In this document: one piece after another, positions 31,729 through 40,575 of the stretch
Layout: every line of letters begins with the position of its first letter
Position numbering within the stretch: position 1 is the first letter of the stretch
Position numbers and translations under genes: made by a program
Assembly (NCBI GenBank): GCA_028819475.1
Contig: JAPPLJ010000030.1
Span: 372,001 to 436,000 of the forward strand
Reading direction: 5' to 3'
Length of the DNA stretch: 64,000 nucleotides
Origin: Rhodospirillaceae bacterium
GTDB lineage: Bacteria > Pseudomonadota > Alphaproteobacteria > Bin65
The notes under the pieces: generated by a model
Seen by the model: only the letters and a program-made list of their open reading frames with translations
Databases searched by the model: none
What the model was told of the DNA's origin: nothing

Positions 31729-32193
31729 ATGGAAATTATCGATCTGTTGACGCGCGAGAGCGTCGTGCCGGCCATGAAGGCCACCTGCAAGAAACAGGCG
31801 CTTCAGGAACTGTCGCGCCGTGGTGCTCGGGCGACGGGCCTGGACGACCGGCGCATCTTCGACGTGTTGCTCGAGCGGGAAAGGCTGGGCACGACAGGCG
31901 TCGGCAGCGGCATCGCCATTCCCCACGGCAAGCTGAGCGAACTCGACAGCGTCAAGGGCGTCTTCGCGCGCCTCGAGGAGCCGATCGATTTCGATGCGGT
32001 GGACGACCAGCCCGTCGATCTGCTGTTCCTGCTGCTGGCGCCGGAAGACGCCGGCGCCGACCATCTCAAGGCGCTCGCCCGGGTATCCCGCCTGCTGCGC
32101 GACCGGGCCATGTGCGAAAAGCTGCGGGGTTCTGCAAGCAAGGACGCCCTTTATAGTCTGCTGACCGATTCGACATCGAGCAAGGCAGCGTAA
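31729..32193 (+). CDS. ptsN: PTS IIA-like nitrogen regulatory protein
   Basis: A protein of 154 residues. The phosphorylated His is His66 in GVGSGIAIPHGKLSEL. The N-terminal MEIIDLLTRESVVPAMKATC and the central VDLLFLLLAPEDAGADHLKA are typical. It receives phosphate from NPr and regulates potassium and nitrogen-linked processes by protein contact rather than transport. It ends the rpoN-hpf-ptsN run. No ptsP or ptsO is in the window. Confidence 0.95.
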   Translation: MEIIDLLTRESVVPAMKATCKKQALQELSRRGARATGLDDRRIFDVLLERERLGTTGVGSGIAIPHGKLSELDSVKGVFARLEEPIDFDAVDDQPVDLLFLLLAPEDAGADHLKALARVSRLLRDRAMCEKLRGSASKDALYSLLTDSTSSKAA

Positions 32194-32343
32194 CCCCTTC
32201 AAACATCAAACAGTACGGACGATGCGGTGGCAGGGCCTCCGCCTCGCTCTGCCGACATTGCAGATACGGTTTCGCGCCGCGTTGACAGACTCCGGCGCCC
32301 CGCTACTTTCCGCGGACAATTCCTATTCGACCCGGACATATCC

Positions 32344-33177
32344 ATGAGCCTTGCCGACCTCGCCTCCATTATCGACGCCGCATGGGAAGATCGCGACACG
32401 GTCGGACCAGCCACGGCCGGCGCCGTTCGCGACGCCGTCGACGCGGCACTGGACGCTCTGGACGAAGGAAGGCTCCGGGTTGCGGAGAAGGCGTCCGACG
32501 GCGCCTGGACCGTCAACCAATGGGCCAAGAAAGCGGTCCTGCTGTCCTTCCGGCTGAACGACATGCAGCCGATCGGCGGCGGGCCGGGCCGCGATACGAA
32601 CTGGTGGGACAAGGTGCCCTCAAAGTTCGAAGGCTGGGGCGACAACCGGTTTCGCGAAGCCGGATTGCGCGCGGTGCCGAACTGCATCGTCCGCCGTTCG
32701 GCCTTCATCGCCCGCGGCGTCGTTCTGATGCCGTGCTTCGTCAATCTGGGCGCCTATGTCGACGAAGGCACGATGGTCGATACCTGGGCCACCGTCGGTT
32801 CCTGCGCCCAGATCGGCAGGAACTGCCATATCTCCGGCGGCGCCGGCATCGGCGGCGTGCTCGAGCCGCTGCAGGCCGACCCGGTGATCATCGAGGACGG
32901 CTGCTTCATCGGCGCCCGGTCCGAAGTGGCCGAGGGCGTCATCGTGCGCGAAGGCGCTGTCCTGTCCATGGGAGTCTACATCGGGGCGTCGACGAAGATC
33001 GTGAACCGGGCGACCGGCGAAATCCATCGCGGCGAGGTGCCGGCCTATTCCGTCGTGGTGCCCGGCTCCCTGCCCGACCCGAAGGGCGGGCCGAGCCTCT
33101 ATTGCGCGGTCATCGTCAAGCAGGTGGATGCGCAGACCCGCTCGAAGACTTCGGTGAACGAACTCCTGCGCGACTAG
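32344..33177 (+). CDS. dapD: 2,3,4,5-tetrahydropyridine-2,6-dicarboxylate N-succinyltransferase
   Basis: A protein of 277 residues. The N-terminal helical part ([15 protein letters not shown]) leads into the substrate region ([32 protein letters not shown]). The left-handed beta-helix carries hexapeptide repeats ([40 protein letters not shown]). It succinylates tetrahydrodipicolinate in the lysine/DAP pathway. The ATG at 32344 gives the normal length; a possible start at 32227 adds 39 residues unlike the family. Followed by dapE 14 nt later. Confidence 0.95.
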   Translation: MSLADLASIIDAAWEDRDTVGPATAGAVRDAVDAALDALDEGRLRVAEKASDGAWTVNQWAKKAVLLSFRLNDMQPIGGGPGRDTNWWDKVPSKFEGWGDNRFREAGLRAVPNCIVRRSAFIARGVVLMPCFVNLGAYVDEGTMVDTWATVGSCAQIGRNCHISGGAGIGGVLEPLQADPVIIEDGCFIGARSEVAEGVIVREGAVLSMGVYIGASTKIVNRATGEIHRGEVPAYSVVVPGSLPDPKGGPSLYCAVIVKQVDAQTRSKTSVNELLRD

Positions 33178-33191
33178 GCCGGCAGGAAACC

Positions 33192-34343
33192 ATGATAGAA
33201 ACGATTTCCCTGGCGCAGGATCTGATCCGCCGGCCGTCCGTCACGCCGAGAGACGAAGGCGCGCTCGATGTGCTGCAGGCCGCTGTGGAAAGCCTCGGCT
33301 TTGCCTGCCGGCGCCTGCCCTTCGGCGACGGCGCGCAGCGGGTCGACAACCTGTACGCACGGCTGGGAACCGGCAGCCCCAATTTCTGCTTTGCCGGCCA
33401 TACGGACGTCGTGCCGGAGGGCGATCCGGCCGACTGGACCCACGATCCCTTTGCCGGTGTCGTCGCTGACGGCATCCTGCACGGCCGCGGCGCGTCCGAC
33501 ATGAAGGGGGCGATCGCCGCCTTCGTCTCCGCCATCTCGGGATTCCTGGACGGCCGCGGCGGCGAATTCGGCGGTTCGATCAGCCTGCTCATCACGGGCG
33601 ACGAGGAAGGCGACGCGGTCAACGGCACCCGGAAGGTGCTGGAATGGCTCGACGAAAAAGGCGAGCGGCTCGACATGTGCCTCGTCGGCGAGCCGACCAA
33701 TCCGGAAGCCCTGGGCGACATGATCAAGATCGGCCGGCGCGGCAGCCTGACCGGCCAGGTAACGGTCCACGGAATCCAGGGACACACGGCCTATCCGCAT
33801 CTTGCCGACAATCCCGTGCACCGGCTGGTGAGAATGCTCGGCGCGATCACCGATACGAAGATCGACGACGGCACCGAGCATTTCCAGGCGACCACCCTGC
33901 AGGTCTCGACCGTCGACGTCGGCAATCCCGCCGCCAACGTCATCCCGGCGCGGGCGAGTGCAACCTTCAACGCGCGGTTCAACGATCTGTGGTCCGGCGA
34001 AAGCCTCGAAACCTGGGTACGCGAGCGGTTCGACTCCGCCCTCGGCAACGGCGGCGCCTATGACCTGTCCATCCGCGTCTCCGGCGAATCTTTCCTGTGC
34101 CCGCCGGGGCCGTTGTCCGACGCCATCGCCGACGCGACCGCCGCCGAACTCGGCCGGCGCCCGGAGCTGAGCACGACCGGCGGCACCTCGGATGCCCGTT
34201 TCATCCATCGCTACTGCTCCGTCGCCGAATTCGGCGCGATCGGCAAGACCATGCACAAGGTCGACGAGCAGGTGCCCGTTGCCGACCTGGAAGCGCTGGC
34301 GCGGATCTACCGGCGCGTGCTGGACAGGATTTTCCCGGCGTAG
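33192..34343 (+). CDS. dapE: Succinyl-diaminopimelate desuccinylase
   Basis: A protein of 383 residues of the M20 family. Metal-binding motifs are [20 protein letters not shown] with the first His and Asp, [14 protein letters not shown] with the bridging Asp, [15 protein letters not shown] with the catalytic Glu pair, and a C-terminal [15 protein letters not shown] with the last His. It hydrolyses N-succinyl-LL-DAP to LL-DAP. It pairs with dapD in one transcription unit. Confidence 0.95.
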   Translation: MIETISLAQDLIRRPSVTPRDEGALDVLQAAVESLGFACRRLPFGDGAQRVDNLYARLGTGSPNFCFAGHTDVVPEGDPADWTHDPFAGVVADGILHGRGASDMKGAIAAFVSAISGFLDGRGGEFGGSISLLITGDEEGDAVNGTRKVLEWLDEKGERLDMCLVGEPTNPEALGDMIKIGRRGSLTGQVTVHGIQGHTAYPHLADNPVHRLVRMLGAITDTKIDDGTEHFQATTLQVSTVDVGNPAANVIPARASATFNARFNDLWSGESLETWVRERFDSALGNGGAYDLSIRVSGESFLCPPGPLSDAIADATAAELGRRPELSTTGGTSDARFIHRYCSVAEFGAIGKTMHKVDEQVPVADLEALARIYRRVLDRIFPA

Positions 34344-34412
34344 CCGGGTGCTCCGGAACGCGGGCGGATTGGCCACTGTCCGCGGCCGGGAAAACGCGCA
34401 ACATTCTCCGCC

Positions 34413-35135
34413 ATGTCCGATCTGACCGAAGGTTTTGCCGCGGCATTCCGGCTGTTGTTCGGCTTCGACGCCGACCTGTGGGAGATCATCGTCCTGTCGC
34501 TGGAGGTGAACCTGGCGGCGGTCGTCCTGTCCTGCCTGATCGGCCTGCCGCTGGGCGGCGCGCTGGCCGTCTACCGGTTCCGCGGACGCCGGGCGGTCAT
34601 CGTTCTGGTCAATGCGCTGATGGGCCTGCCGCCGGTCGTCGTCGGCCTGATGGTCTATCTCATCCTGTCGCGCAGCGGGCCTCTGGGCAGCCTGAACATC
34701 CTCTTCACGCCCGGCGCCATGGTGATCGCCCAGGCCATCCTCGTCACGCCCATCGTCACCGCGCTCACCCGCCAGATCATCGAAACCCTGTGGCACGAGT
34801 ATCGCGAGCAGCTGACGTCGCTGGGCAGCAGCCGGCGGCGCGCCATCCCGACCCTGTTGTGGGACGGGCGGACCGCCGTTCTGACGGCGATCCTCGCCGG
34901 CTTCGGCCGGGCGGCGGCAGAGGTCGGCGCGGTCATCATCGTCGGCGGCAACATCGCCCACCACACGCGCACCATGACGACGGCGATCGCCCTCGAAACC
35001 GGGCGGGGCAACCTGGCCCTGGCGCTGGGCCTCGGCATCGTGCTTGTGACGCTGGCGATCGTGCTGAACGCTGCGGCGTGGATGGTGCGCGAACGCAGCA
35101 CGCCGGAAGCGGCGCTGGTCGCCGCGAGCCGGTAG
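34413..35135 (+). CDS. tupB: Tungstate ABC transporter permease (TupB type)
   Basis: A protein of 240 residues with six hydrophobic segments. Key TupB/WtpB-like regions are LIGLPLGGALAVYRFRGRRA, NALMGLPPVVVGLMVYLILS, IVTALTRQIIETLWHEYREQ and the coupling loop region GFGRAAAEVGAVIIVGGNIA. Together with a binding protein of the TupA type downstream this points to tungstate (or vanadate/molybdate) import. It starts 69 nt after dapE and ends 9 nt before tupC. Confidence 0.88.
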   Translation: MSDLTEGFAAAFRLLFGFDADLWEIIVLSLEVNLAAVVLSCLIGLPLGGALAVYRFRGRRAVIVLVNALMGLPPVVVGLMVYLILSRSGPLGSLNILFTPGAMVIAQAILVTPIVTALTRQIIETLWHEYREQLTSLGSSRRRAIPTLLWDGRTAVLTAILAGFGRAAAEVGAVIIVGGNIAHHTRTMTTAIALETGRGNLALALGLGIVLVTLAIVLNAAAWMVRERSTPEAALVAASR

Positions 35136-35144
35136 GACCGCCCG

Positions 35145-35867
35145 ATGGAAGCCCCGAGCATCCTGCCGCTGGCGCTGGAGACTATTTCGCTTCGCCACGA
35201 AGGGCAGCAAATCCTCGACCGCATCAACATGCTGGTCGCGCGGCGCCGGACGACCGTCGTCCTGGGACCGAACGGCGCCGGCAAGAGCATGCTGCTCAAG
35301 GTCGCCCACGGCCTGATCGCGCCGGACAGCGGCGCGGTTCGCTGGTCCGGCCTGTCCGGCGCGGCGGCGCATGCGCGCCAGGCTATGGTGTTTCAGAAGC
35401 CGGTTCTGCTGAACCGATCTGTGCTGGCCAACATCGTGCACGCGGTCCGCCTGCAGGGCGTCGCGCGGGCCGTGGCGGTCCACCGGGCGCATACGGCGCT
35501 GGACCATGTCGGCCTGGGCGACATGGCGGTGCGGCCGGCGCGCAGCCTGTCGGGCGGCGAGCAGCAGCGCCTCTCCTTCGCCCGGGCCTGGGCGCGCGAT
35601 CCGGAAGTCCTGTTCCTCGACGAACCGACGGCGAGCCTGGACCCGGCGGCGAGCTGGAGCATCGAGCAGATCATCGTCGACCTGCGCCGCGAGGGCCGGA
35701 CGGCAATCCTGTCGACCCACGACCTCGCCATGGCCCGGCGGCTGGCCGACGATCTGGTTTTCCTGCACCGCGGCCGCGCGCTGGAAGCCGGCCCGGCGAC
35801 ACAGCTGTTCGCGGATCCGAAGACGCCGGAACTGGCGGCATTCCTCAAAGGGGAATTGCATTGGTAA
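35145..35867 (+). CDS. tupC: Tungstate ABC transporter ATP-binding protein (TupC type)
   Basis: A protein of 240 residues. Walker A GPNGAGKSMLLK, Q-loop MVFQKPVLLNRSVLANIVHA, signature LSGGEQQRLSFARAW, Walker B VLFLDEPTASLDP and switch His in ILSTHDLAMARRLADDLVFL are all present. Unlike ModC it has no Mop domain. The stop is overlapped 7 nt by the tupA start, so the genes are translationally linked. Confidence 0.9.
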   Translation: MEAPSILPLALETISLRHEGQQILDRINMLVARRRTTVVLGPNGAGKSMLLKVAHGLIAPDSGAVRWSGLSGAAAHARQAMVFQKPVLLNRSVLANIVHAVRLQGVARAVAVHRAHTALDHVGLGDMAVRPARSLSGGEQQRLSFARAWARDPEVLFLDEPTASLDPAASWSIEQIIVDLRREGRTAILSTHDLAMARRLADDLVFLHRGRALEAGPATQLFADPKTPELAAFLKGELHW

Positions 35868-36679
35868 GGGCGATCGGCGCGGTCTTTCTCGCCGCGGCTA
35901 TGACGGCCTCCGCCCCCGCGCTGGCCGAAACTATTCGGGTCGCTTCGACGACCTCGACCGAGGCCTCCGGCTTCTTCGATTATCTCCTGCCCAGATTTAC
36001 CGCGGCGACCGGCATCAGGGTCCGCGTGATCGCCGTGGGCACCGGTCAGGCGATCCGGCTGGCCCGGCGCGGCGACGCCGACGTTCTCCTGGTACACCAC
36101 CGGCCTTCCGAAGAGGCGTTCGTGCGGGCAGGCTACGGCCTGCGCCGCCATTCCTTGATGTACAACGATTTCGTCATCGTCGGGCCGGCGTCCGACCCGG
36201 CGGGAGTCCGCGGCGCGACCGACGCGGTCGCGGCATTCAGAAAAATCCACGGCGCCCGCGCGGTGTTCCTGTCCCGGGGCGACGACAGCGGCACCCACCG
36301 GCGCGAGCGCAGCATGTGGCGCGCGTCCGGGATCGCCGCGTCCGAGCGCGCCGGCTGGTACCGGGAAATCGGCGCCGGCATGGGCCGGACCCTGAACACC
36401 GCAGCGGCGATGCCGGCCTATACCCTGGTCGACCGCGGCACCTGGCTGTCGTTCGGAAACCGCGGGCCGCTGCGGCTTCTGGTGGAGGGCGACCGGCGCC
36501 TGCGTAATCCATACGGCGTGATTGCGGTCAGTCCGAAGAAGCATCCGCACGTCAGGGCGAAGGCGGCCGGGCGCTTCGTAGCCTGGCTGGTCTCTACGGC
36601 CGGGCAGCGCGCCATCGGCAATTTCCGAATCGGGGACGAGGTGCTCTTCCACCCGGTATCGCCAAAATCCGGCGGATAG
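35861..36679 (+). CDS. tupA: Tungstate ABC transporter, periplasmic binding protein (TupA type)
   Basis: A protein of 272 residues from a TTG at 35861, 7 nt downstream of AGGGGAA. A signal peptide runs to ALA (residue 22). The mature start IRVASTTSTEASGFFDYLLP and the segments ADVLLVHHRPSEEAFVRAGY, YNDFVIVGPASDPAGVRG and FLSRGDDSGTHRRERSMW are hallmarks of TupA proteins, with the oxyanion-contacting Thr-Thr-Ser and Ser-Gly-Thr. It captures tungstate with high affinity. The unusual order permease-ATPase-binding protein places it last. No ATG in frame gives a signal peptide. Confidence 0.92.
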   Translation: MVRAIGAVFLAAAMTASAPALAETIRVASTTSTEASGFFDYLLPRFTAATGIRVRVIAVGTGQAIRLARRGDADVLLVHHRPSEEAFVRAGYGLRRHSLMYNDFVIVGPASDPAGVRGATDAVAAFRKIHGARAVFLSRGDDSGTHRRERSMWRASGIAASERAGWYREIGAGMGRTLNTAAAMPAYTLVDRGTWLSFGNRGPLRLLVEGDRRLRNPYGVIAVSPKKHPHVRAKAAGRFVAWLVSTAGQRAIGNFRIGDEVLFHPVSPKSGG

Positions 36680-36730
36680 GCGCGGTTCTGCATCATCGAC
36701 AGGTGCAACCGAAGCACCTACACCCGCTGC

Positions 36731-37300
36731 ATGGACATTTGGGAAGAGGGCAGACGGTCGGTACGCGGATCGATCCGCGTGATGAGGCTCGACACCGACG
36801 GGCTGACGGCCTTCAACCTCACGCTGGAGGGCTGCTGGCGCTCGTTCTACGCCGCTCTATTCCTGCTGCCACTGTATTTCCTCTACCTGCTGAACCTTCC
36901 TGTGCCCAAAGGCGTGAGCGTCGGCCGTTTCTGGCTGATTGAGGCGATCAACTACCCGCTGATCTGGACGCTCTGGCCGCTGATGGCCTTCTATGTCTGC
37001 CGCGGCGCCGGCGTTCCGGACAGGTACACGACCTACATCACCGTCCACAACTGGTCGCAGGTCCTGCTTCTGGGCGGCCAGTTGCTCATAATCCTGCTGG
37101 CTTTTGCGGTCGATCCTGCGGGGCCGGGCGGCAGCCTGCTGTTCCTGACCTGGCTCGCAGTGCTGACGGCGGAAACCCTGATCGTCCGCGCCACGCTCGG
37201 CGTGCCGTGGCCTCAGGCCGTCATGATCGAGGGGCTCGCTTTCGTGGTCGCCCTGCTGCTCGGCGCCGCCAAGCAATACGTCATGACCGGGGGCGGCTAA
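36731..37300 (+). CDS. Uncharacterised integral membrane protein
   Basis: A protein of 189 residues that I do not recognise by function. About five hydrophobic segments are visible (near 41-58, 66-86, 105-123, 130-152 and 160-180), after the block AFNLTLEGCWRSFYAALFLL. A second ATG at 36782 would give 172 residues (MRLDTDGLTAFNL) and fits the conserved-looking part better; neither has a good ribosome-binding site. It follows tupA by 51 nt but shows no link to metal transport. Convergent with the protease gene. Confidence 0.75.
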   Translation: MDIWEEGRRSVRGSIRVMRLDTDGLTAFNLTLEGCWRSFYAALFLLPLYFLYLLNLPVPKGVSVGRFWLIEAINYPLIWTLWPLMAFYVCRGAGVPDRYTTYITVHNWSQVLLLGGQLLIILLAFAVDPAGPGGSLLFLTWLAVLTAETLIVRATLGVPWPQAVMIEGLAFVVALLLGAAKQYVMTGGG

Positions 37301-37323
37301 TTCTGCAGGTCCCGCTCAACCGG

Positions 37324-38088
37324 CTACCATCGCAGGGTCAGCCTGTCGCCGCTGATCTCGAACGACCGGAACCGCCGGAGAACTGTCACGCCCAGCAACG
37401 ATATCTGCCCCTGCCGCAGAACCAGTGCCCGCTGGTTGCGGAAAGTCAGCCCGCCGACCTGGATCGAGTCCAGGACAGCGTGAGCCGCCAGAGCGGCGCC
37501 GTCGGCGGTTTGTACCGGTACGGTATAGCGAAGGCGGCCAACATCGAGTCCGGCCGCGACGGCGTCGGCCGGCGAGAGGGCCACGCCGGTGGCGCCGGTG
37601 TCGACCAGCATCCGCGCCGGCCGGCCGTTCAGGAACACGTCCAGGAAGAAGGCGCCGCTGCCGGAGGCGCGCACGGTCAGGCTGCGCTCGCCGTAGACCG
37701 CCGTACCGGGCGAAAGTTCCCCGGCAACCCGCTGCCAGACCATCGTAAGCTCGTGGCGGTAGGCATAACCGGCGACCGCGACGAGGCCAATGGCGCTCCA
37801 GGCCAGAATGGATTTCAGGATACCGCCGATCCTGTGGCGCCCCCGCATCATCAGGCCGCCGCCCAGGAAGATCAGAAGCGCGATCAGAAGGCCGGCGTAG
37901 AGGCCGTCTTCGGCCGAATCGAACACGCCGAAGGCTTCGCCGAGCAGCCATCCGGCAGCGGCCAGGCCGCCGAGGATCGCAGCGACGATGAGGAAAGCCG
38001 GCAGAAGGTCGCGGACCGTGTCGCCGCTTGCCGAGCCGCGGCCGCGCCGGCGATCGTCGTTGCCGCCGAAGCCCCAGGGATCCTCCAT
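37324..38088 (-). CDS. Clan AA retropepsin-like aspartic protease, membrane anchored
   Basis: A protein of 254 residues. After a charged N-terminus, three hydrophobic segments (about 30-50, 62-80, 90-105) anchor a C-terminal single-lobe aspartic protease domain. Its active site is FLNGRPARMLVDTGATGVAL with the DTGAT motif near residue 162. SLLGVTVLRRFRSFEISGDR near the end matches the second family motif. Proteins of this TIGR02281 type are common in alphaproteobacteria and act as dimers; physiological substrates are unknown. It lies 36 nt downstream of tldD on the same strand. Confidence 0.88.
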   Translation of the reverse strand: MEDPWGFGGNDDRRRGRGSASGDTVRDLLPAFLIVAAILGGLAAAGWLLGEAFGVFDSAEDGLYAGLLIALLIFLGGGLMMRGRHRIGGILKSILAWSAIGLVAVAGYAYRHELTMVWQRVAGELSPGTAVYGERSLTVRASGSGAFFLDVFLNGRPARMLVDTGATGVALSPADAVAAGLDVGRLRYTVPVQTADGAALAAHAVLDSIQVGGLTFRNQRALVLRQGQISLLGVTVLRRFRSFEISGDRLTLRW

Positions 38089-38124
38089 ACCGGTTCGCCT
38101 GTCGCGGTGCGCTTCGCCCGCCCG

Positions 38125-39561
38125 TTACACCGCTTCGGTGCCGCCGACCGTGATCGCGTCGACCCGGACGGTCGGCTGGCCGACCCCGACCGGAACGCCC
38201 TGCCCGTTCTTGCCGCAGGTTCCGATCCCGTGGTCGAGCTCGAGATCGTGGCCGATCATCGAAACCCGGTTCATCACCTCCGGCCCGTTGCCGATCAGCG
38301 TCGCGCCCTTGACCGGGGCGCCGACCTTGCCGCCCTCGATCTTGTAGGCTTCGGTGCAGCTGAAGGTGAACTTGCCGCTGGTGATATCGACCTGCCCGCC
38401 GCCGAAGTGGACGCAGTAGAGCCCCTTGTCGACCGATTTCAGGATGTCTTCCGGCGCCTCTCCGCCGGCCAGCATGAAGGTGTTGGTCATTCGTGGCATC
38501 GGGTGATGGGCATAGCTTTCGCGCCGGCCGTTGCCCGTCGGCGCAACGCCCATGAGCCGGGCGTTCAGCCGGTCCTGCATATAGCCCTTGAGAATGCCGT
38601 CTTCGATCAGCACGGTGCGGCCGGTCGGCGTACCCTCGTCGTCGATGGTAAGCGAGCCGCGCCGGTCGGCCATCGTGCCGTCGTCGACCACCGTCACGCC
38701 GCTGGCTGCGACCTGCTCGCCGATCCGGCCGGAAAAAGTCGAGGTCCGCTTGCGGTTGAAATCGCCTTCCAGGCCGTGGCCCACTGCCTCGTGCAGCAGC
38801 ACCCCGGTCCAGCCCGGTCCGAGAACGACCGGCATCTCGCCCGCCGGCGCCGGCACCGATTCCAAATTGACCAGTGCCTGGCGCAGCGCCTCGTCGACCT
38901 GGCCCCGCCAGTTCGCCGGCTCGAACCAGCCGTCGTAGGCCGCGCGCCCGCCCGCCCCGTCGTAGCCGGCTTCCATGCGGCCGTCCTGCTCCACGACGAC
39001 CGAAACGTTGAGGCGCACCAGCGGCCGGATATCCGCCGCGCGACGGCCGTCGCCGCGTACGATCAGCACGGCCTGCCATTCGCCGAGCAGCGAGGCCGAA
39101 ACCTGGCGGATTCGCCCGTCTTTGGAGCGGGCGTATTCGTCGATCTCCTCGAGCAGCTTCACCTTGCGCTCGAACGGCATCTCCCGGAGCGGGTTGACCG
39201 GTGCGTAGAGCGCCCGGTTCGTGCCCCGCGGGCCATCGGCCTGCGCGCCGCTGTGGCCGGCGAGAACCGCCCGCACCGTTGTCGATGCCCGCGCGATGGC
39301 GTCTTCGGAGAGTTCGGAGGCGTGGGCATAGCCGGTCGCCTCGCCGGCGAGCGCGCGCAGGCCGAAACCCTGGCTCTCGTCGAAGGTCGCGCTCTTCAGC
39401 CGGCCGTCGTCGAATACCAGGCTTTCCGACTGGGTGTATTCCAGGAACAGTTCGCCGTCGTCGGCGCCGTGCAACGCGTCGCCGACGAGGCGGTCCACCC
39501 GCGCACGGTCCATGCCGGTGCGGTCGAAAAACAGGCTGTCTGCCGTTGCGATGTCGCTCAT
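38125..39561 (-). CDS. tldD: Metalloprotease TldD
   Basis: A protein of 478 residues. The ATG at 39561 gives MSDIATADSLFFDRTGMDRA; the longer open frame upstream is a shadow of pheS and rpmI-rplT. The zinc site is GVLLHEAVGHGLEGDFNRKR, the HExxxH form of TldD. The C-terminal EIDDE-type block is seen as MIGHDLELDHGIGTCGKNGQ. With TldE (PmbA) it cleaves peptides such as the CcdA antitoxin or modified-peptide leaders. pmbA is not adjacent. Divergent from the ribosomal-protein operon. Confidence 0.95.
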   Translation of the reverse strand: MSDIATADSLFFDRTGMDRARVDRLVGDALHGADDGELFLEYTQSESLVFDDGRLKSATFDESQGFGLRALAGEATGYAHASELSEDAIARASTTVRAVLAGHSGAQADGPRGTNRALYAPVNPLREMPFERKVKLLEEIDEYARSKDGRIRQVSASLLGEWQAVLIVRGDGRRAADIRPLVRLNVSVVVEQDGRMEAGYDGAGGRAAYDGWFEPANWRGQVDEALRQALVNLESVPAPAGEMPVVLGPGWTGVLLHEAVGHGLEGDFNRKRTSTFSGRIGEQVAASGVTVVDDGTMADRRGSLTIDDEGTPTGRTVLIEDGILKGYMQDRLNARLMGVAPTGNGRRESYAHHPMPRMTNTFMLAGGEAPEDILKSVDKGLYCVHFGGGQVDITSGKFTFSCTEAYKIEGGKVGAPVKGATLIGNGPEVMNRVSMIGHDLELDHGIGTCGKNGQGVPVGVGQPTVRVDAITVGGTEAV

Positions 39562-39717
39562 GGAATTTCCCGTCGAACAAGGTCCACTGCAAGAATGGCG
39601 ATCGGGAGGCACAGGGTAAAGGGGCCGCGCCGGAAATTTACCCCGGGCGACCGCGGCGCGCCGGCTTTTTCCGGGTGAAGCCGGCATCCGCCGCGACAAA
39701 TCCCGCGGTTCCGCCGC

Positions 39718-39746
39718 TTGCCGGCCCGCAGGGGGCTGGCTATATA
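39718..39746 (+). promoter_or_regulatory. Candidate promoter of rpmI-rplT-pheS
   Basis: TTGCCG (39718-39723), 17 bp, TATATA (39741-39746). The -10 is close to consensus and stands out in a GC-rich stretch. The resulting leader of about 160 nt starts almost at once with a hairpin, as in many autoregulated L35-L20 operons. The 350-nt gap 39562-39912 holds no other gene. Confidence 0.5.
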
Positions 39747-39751
39747 GCGCG

Positions 39752-39771
39752 CTCTGCATCGCATTGCAGAG
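39752..39771 (+). promoter_or_regulatory. Leader hairpin of the rpmI-rplT operon
   Basis: CTCTGCA (39752-39758) and TGCAGAG (39765-39771) pair perfectly around a 6-nt loop, right after the promoter. L20 is known to bind its own mRNA leader in other bacteria; whether this hairpin takes part is not known. Confidence 0.35.
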
Positions 39772-39912
39772 GGCAGCGCTGCGGCCTCCGGGTTTGCGGC
39801 GTTTTGCTGTGGCGGCCGGGCTCGGAAAGGGCATGCCTCGGGCCGCCAAACCGAACGATCCTGCGCGGCGAAGATATCCGGCTCGGCCGCGCGCGCTCAC
39901 GAGAGGACCGAA

Positions 39913-40113
39913 ATGCCCAAGCTCAAGACGAAGAGCTCCGTCAAGAAACGCTTCAAGCTGACCGGCAGCGGCAAGATCAAACGCAACTTCGCGTTCCGCA
40001 GCCACAACCTGACCAAACGAAGCACCAAGATGAAGCGGACCAACCGGGGATCGACCATTCTCGACAAGTCGAACGAGAAGATCATCCGGCCGATGATGCC
40101 CTACGCCAGGTAA
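39913..40113 (+). CDS. rpmI: 50S ribosomal protein bL35
   Basis: A protein of 66 residues, highly basic, starting [20 protein letters not shown], the standard bL35 sequence, with [15 protein letters not shown] in the middle. It binds 23S rRNA in the large subunit. GAGAGGACC stands just before the ATG. infC, which precedes rpmI in many bacteria, is absent here; instead tldD is divergent. Confidence 0.97.
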   Translation: MPKLKTKSSVKKRFKLTGSGKIKRNFAFRSHNLTKRSTKMKRTNRGSTILDKSNEKIIRPMMPYAR

Positions 40114-40161
40114 CGGCGCGGCACCGGTCCTTAATTCCTCGAGAGTCAGGAGTATCGTTTC

Positions 40162-40518
40162 ATGGCGCGAGTCACACGGGGCGTTACCAGGCACGCCCGC
40201 CACAAGAAGATCATCAAGCAGGCCAAGGGCGCGCGGGGGCGGCAGAAAAACACGTTCCGCGCGGCCAACCAGCGGGTCGAAAAGAACCTGCTGTACGCCT
40301 ATCGCGACCGCAAGGTGCGCAAGCGCAGCTTCCGCAGCCTGTGGATCCAGCGCATCAACGCCGGCGTCCGCGAACACGGCCTGACCTACAGCCAGTTCAT
40401 TCACGGTCTGAACCGCGCCGGCATCGAACTGGACCGCAAGGTGCTGGCTGACATGGCCGTCCGGGACACCGAGGCCTTCAAGGCGGTTGTCGACGCGGCG
40501 CGGAACGCGCTGGAATAG
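40162..40518 (+). CDS. rplT: 50S ribosomal protein bL20
   Basis: A protein of 118 residues, the standard length. It begins [20 protein letters not shown] with a long basic N-terminal helix, then [20 protein letters not shown] and [20 protein letters not shown] in the globular RNA-binding part. It is an early 50S assembly protein and in other species a translational repressor of its own operon. It lies 48 nt after rpmI; CAGGAG precedes the ATG. Confidence 0.97.
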   Translation: MARVTRGVTRHARHKKIIKQAKGARGRQKNTFRAANQRVEKNLLYAYRDRKVRKRSFRSLWIQRINAGVREHGLTYSQFIHGLNRAGIELDRKVLADMAVRDTEAFKAVVDAARNALE

Positions 40519-40575
40519 CCGGCAGGGCGGCGGCATCCGCGCTTCCTGCCCGCTGATCCTCTCCGGACCGGTCCG

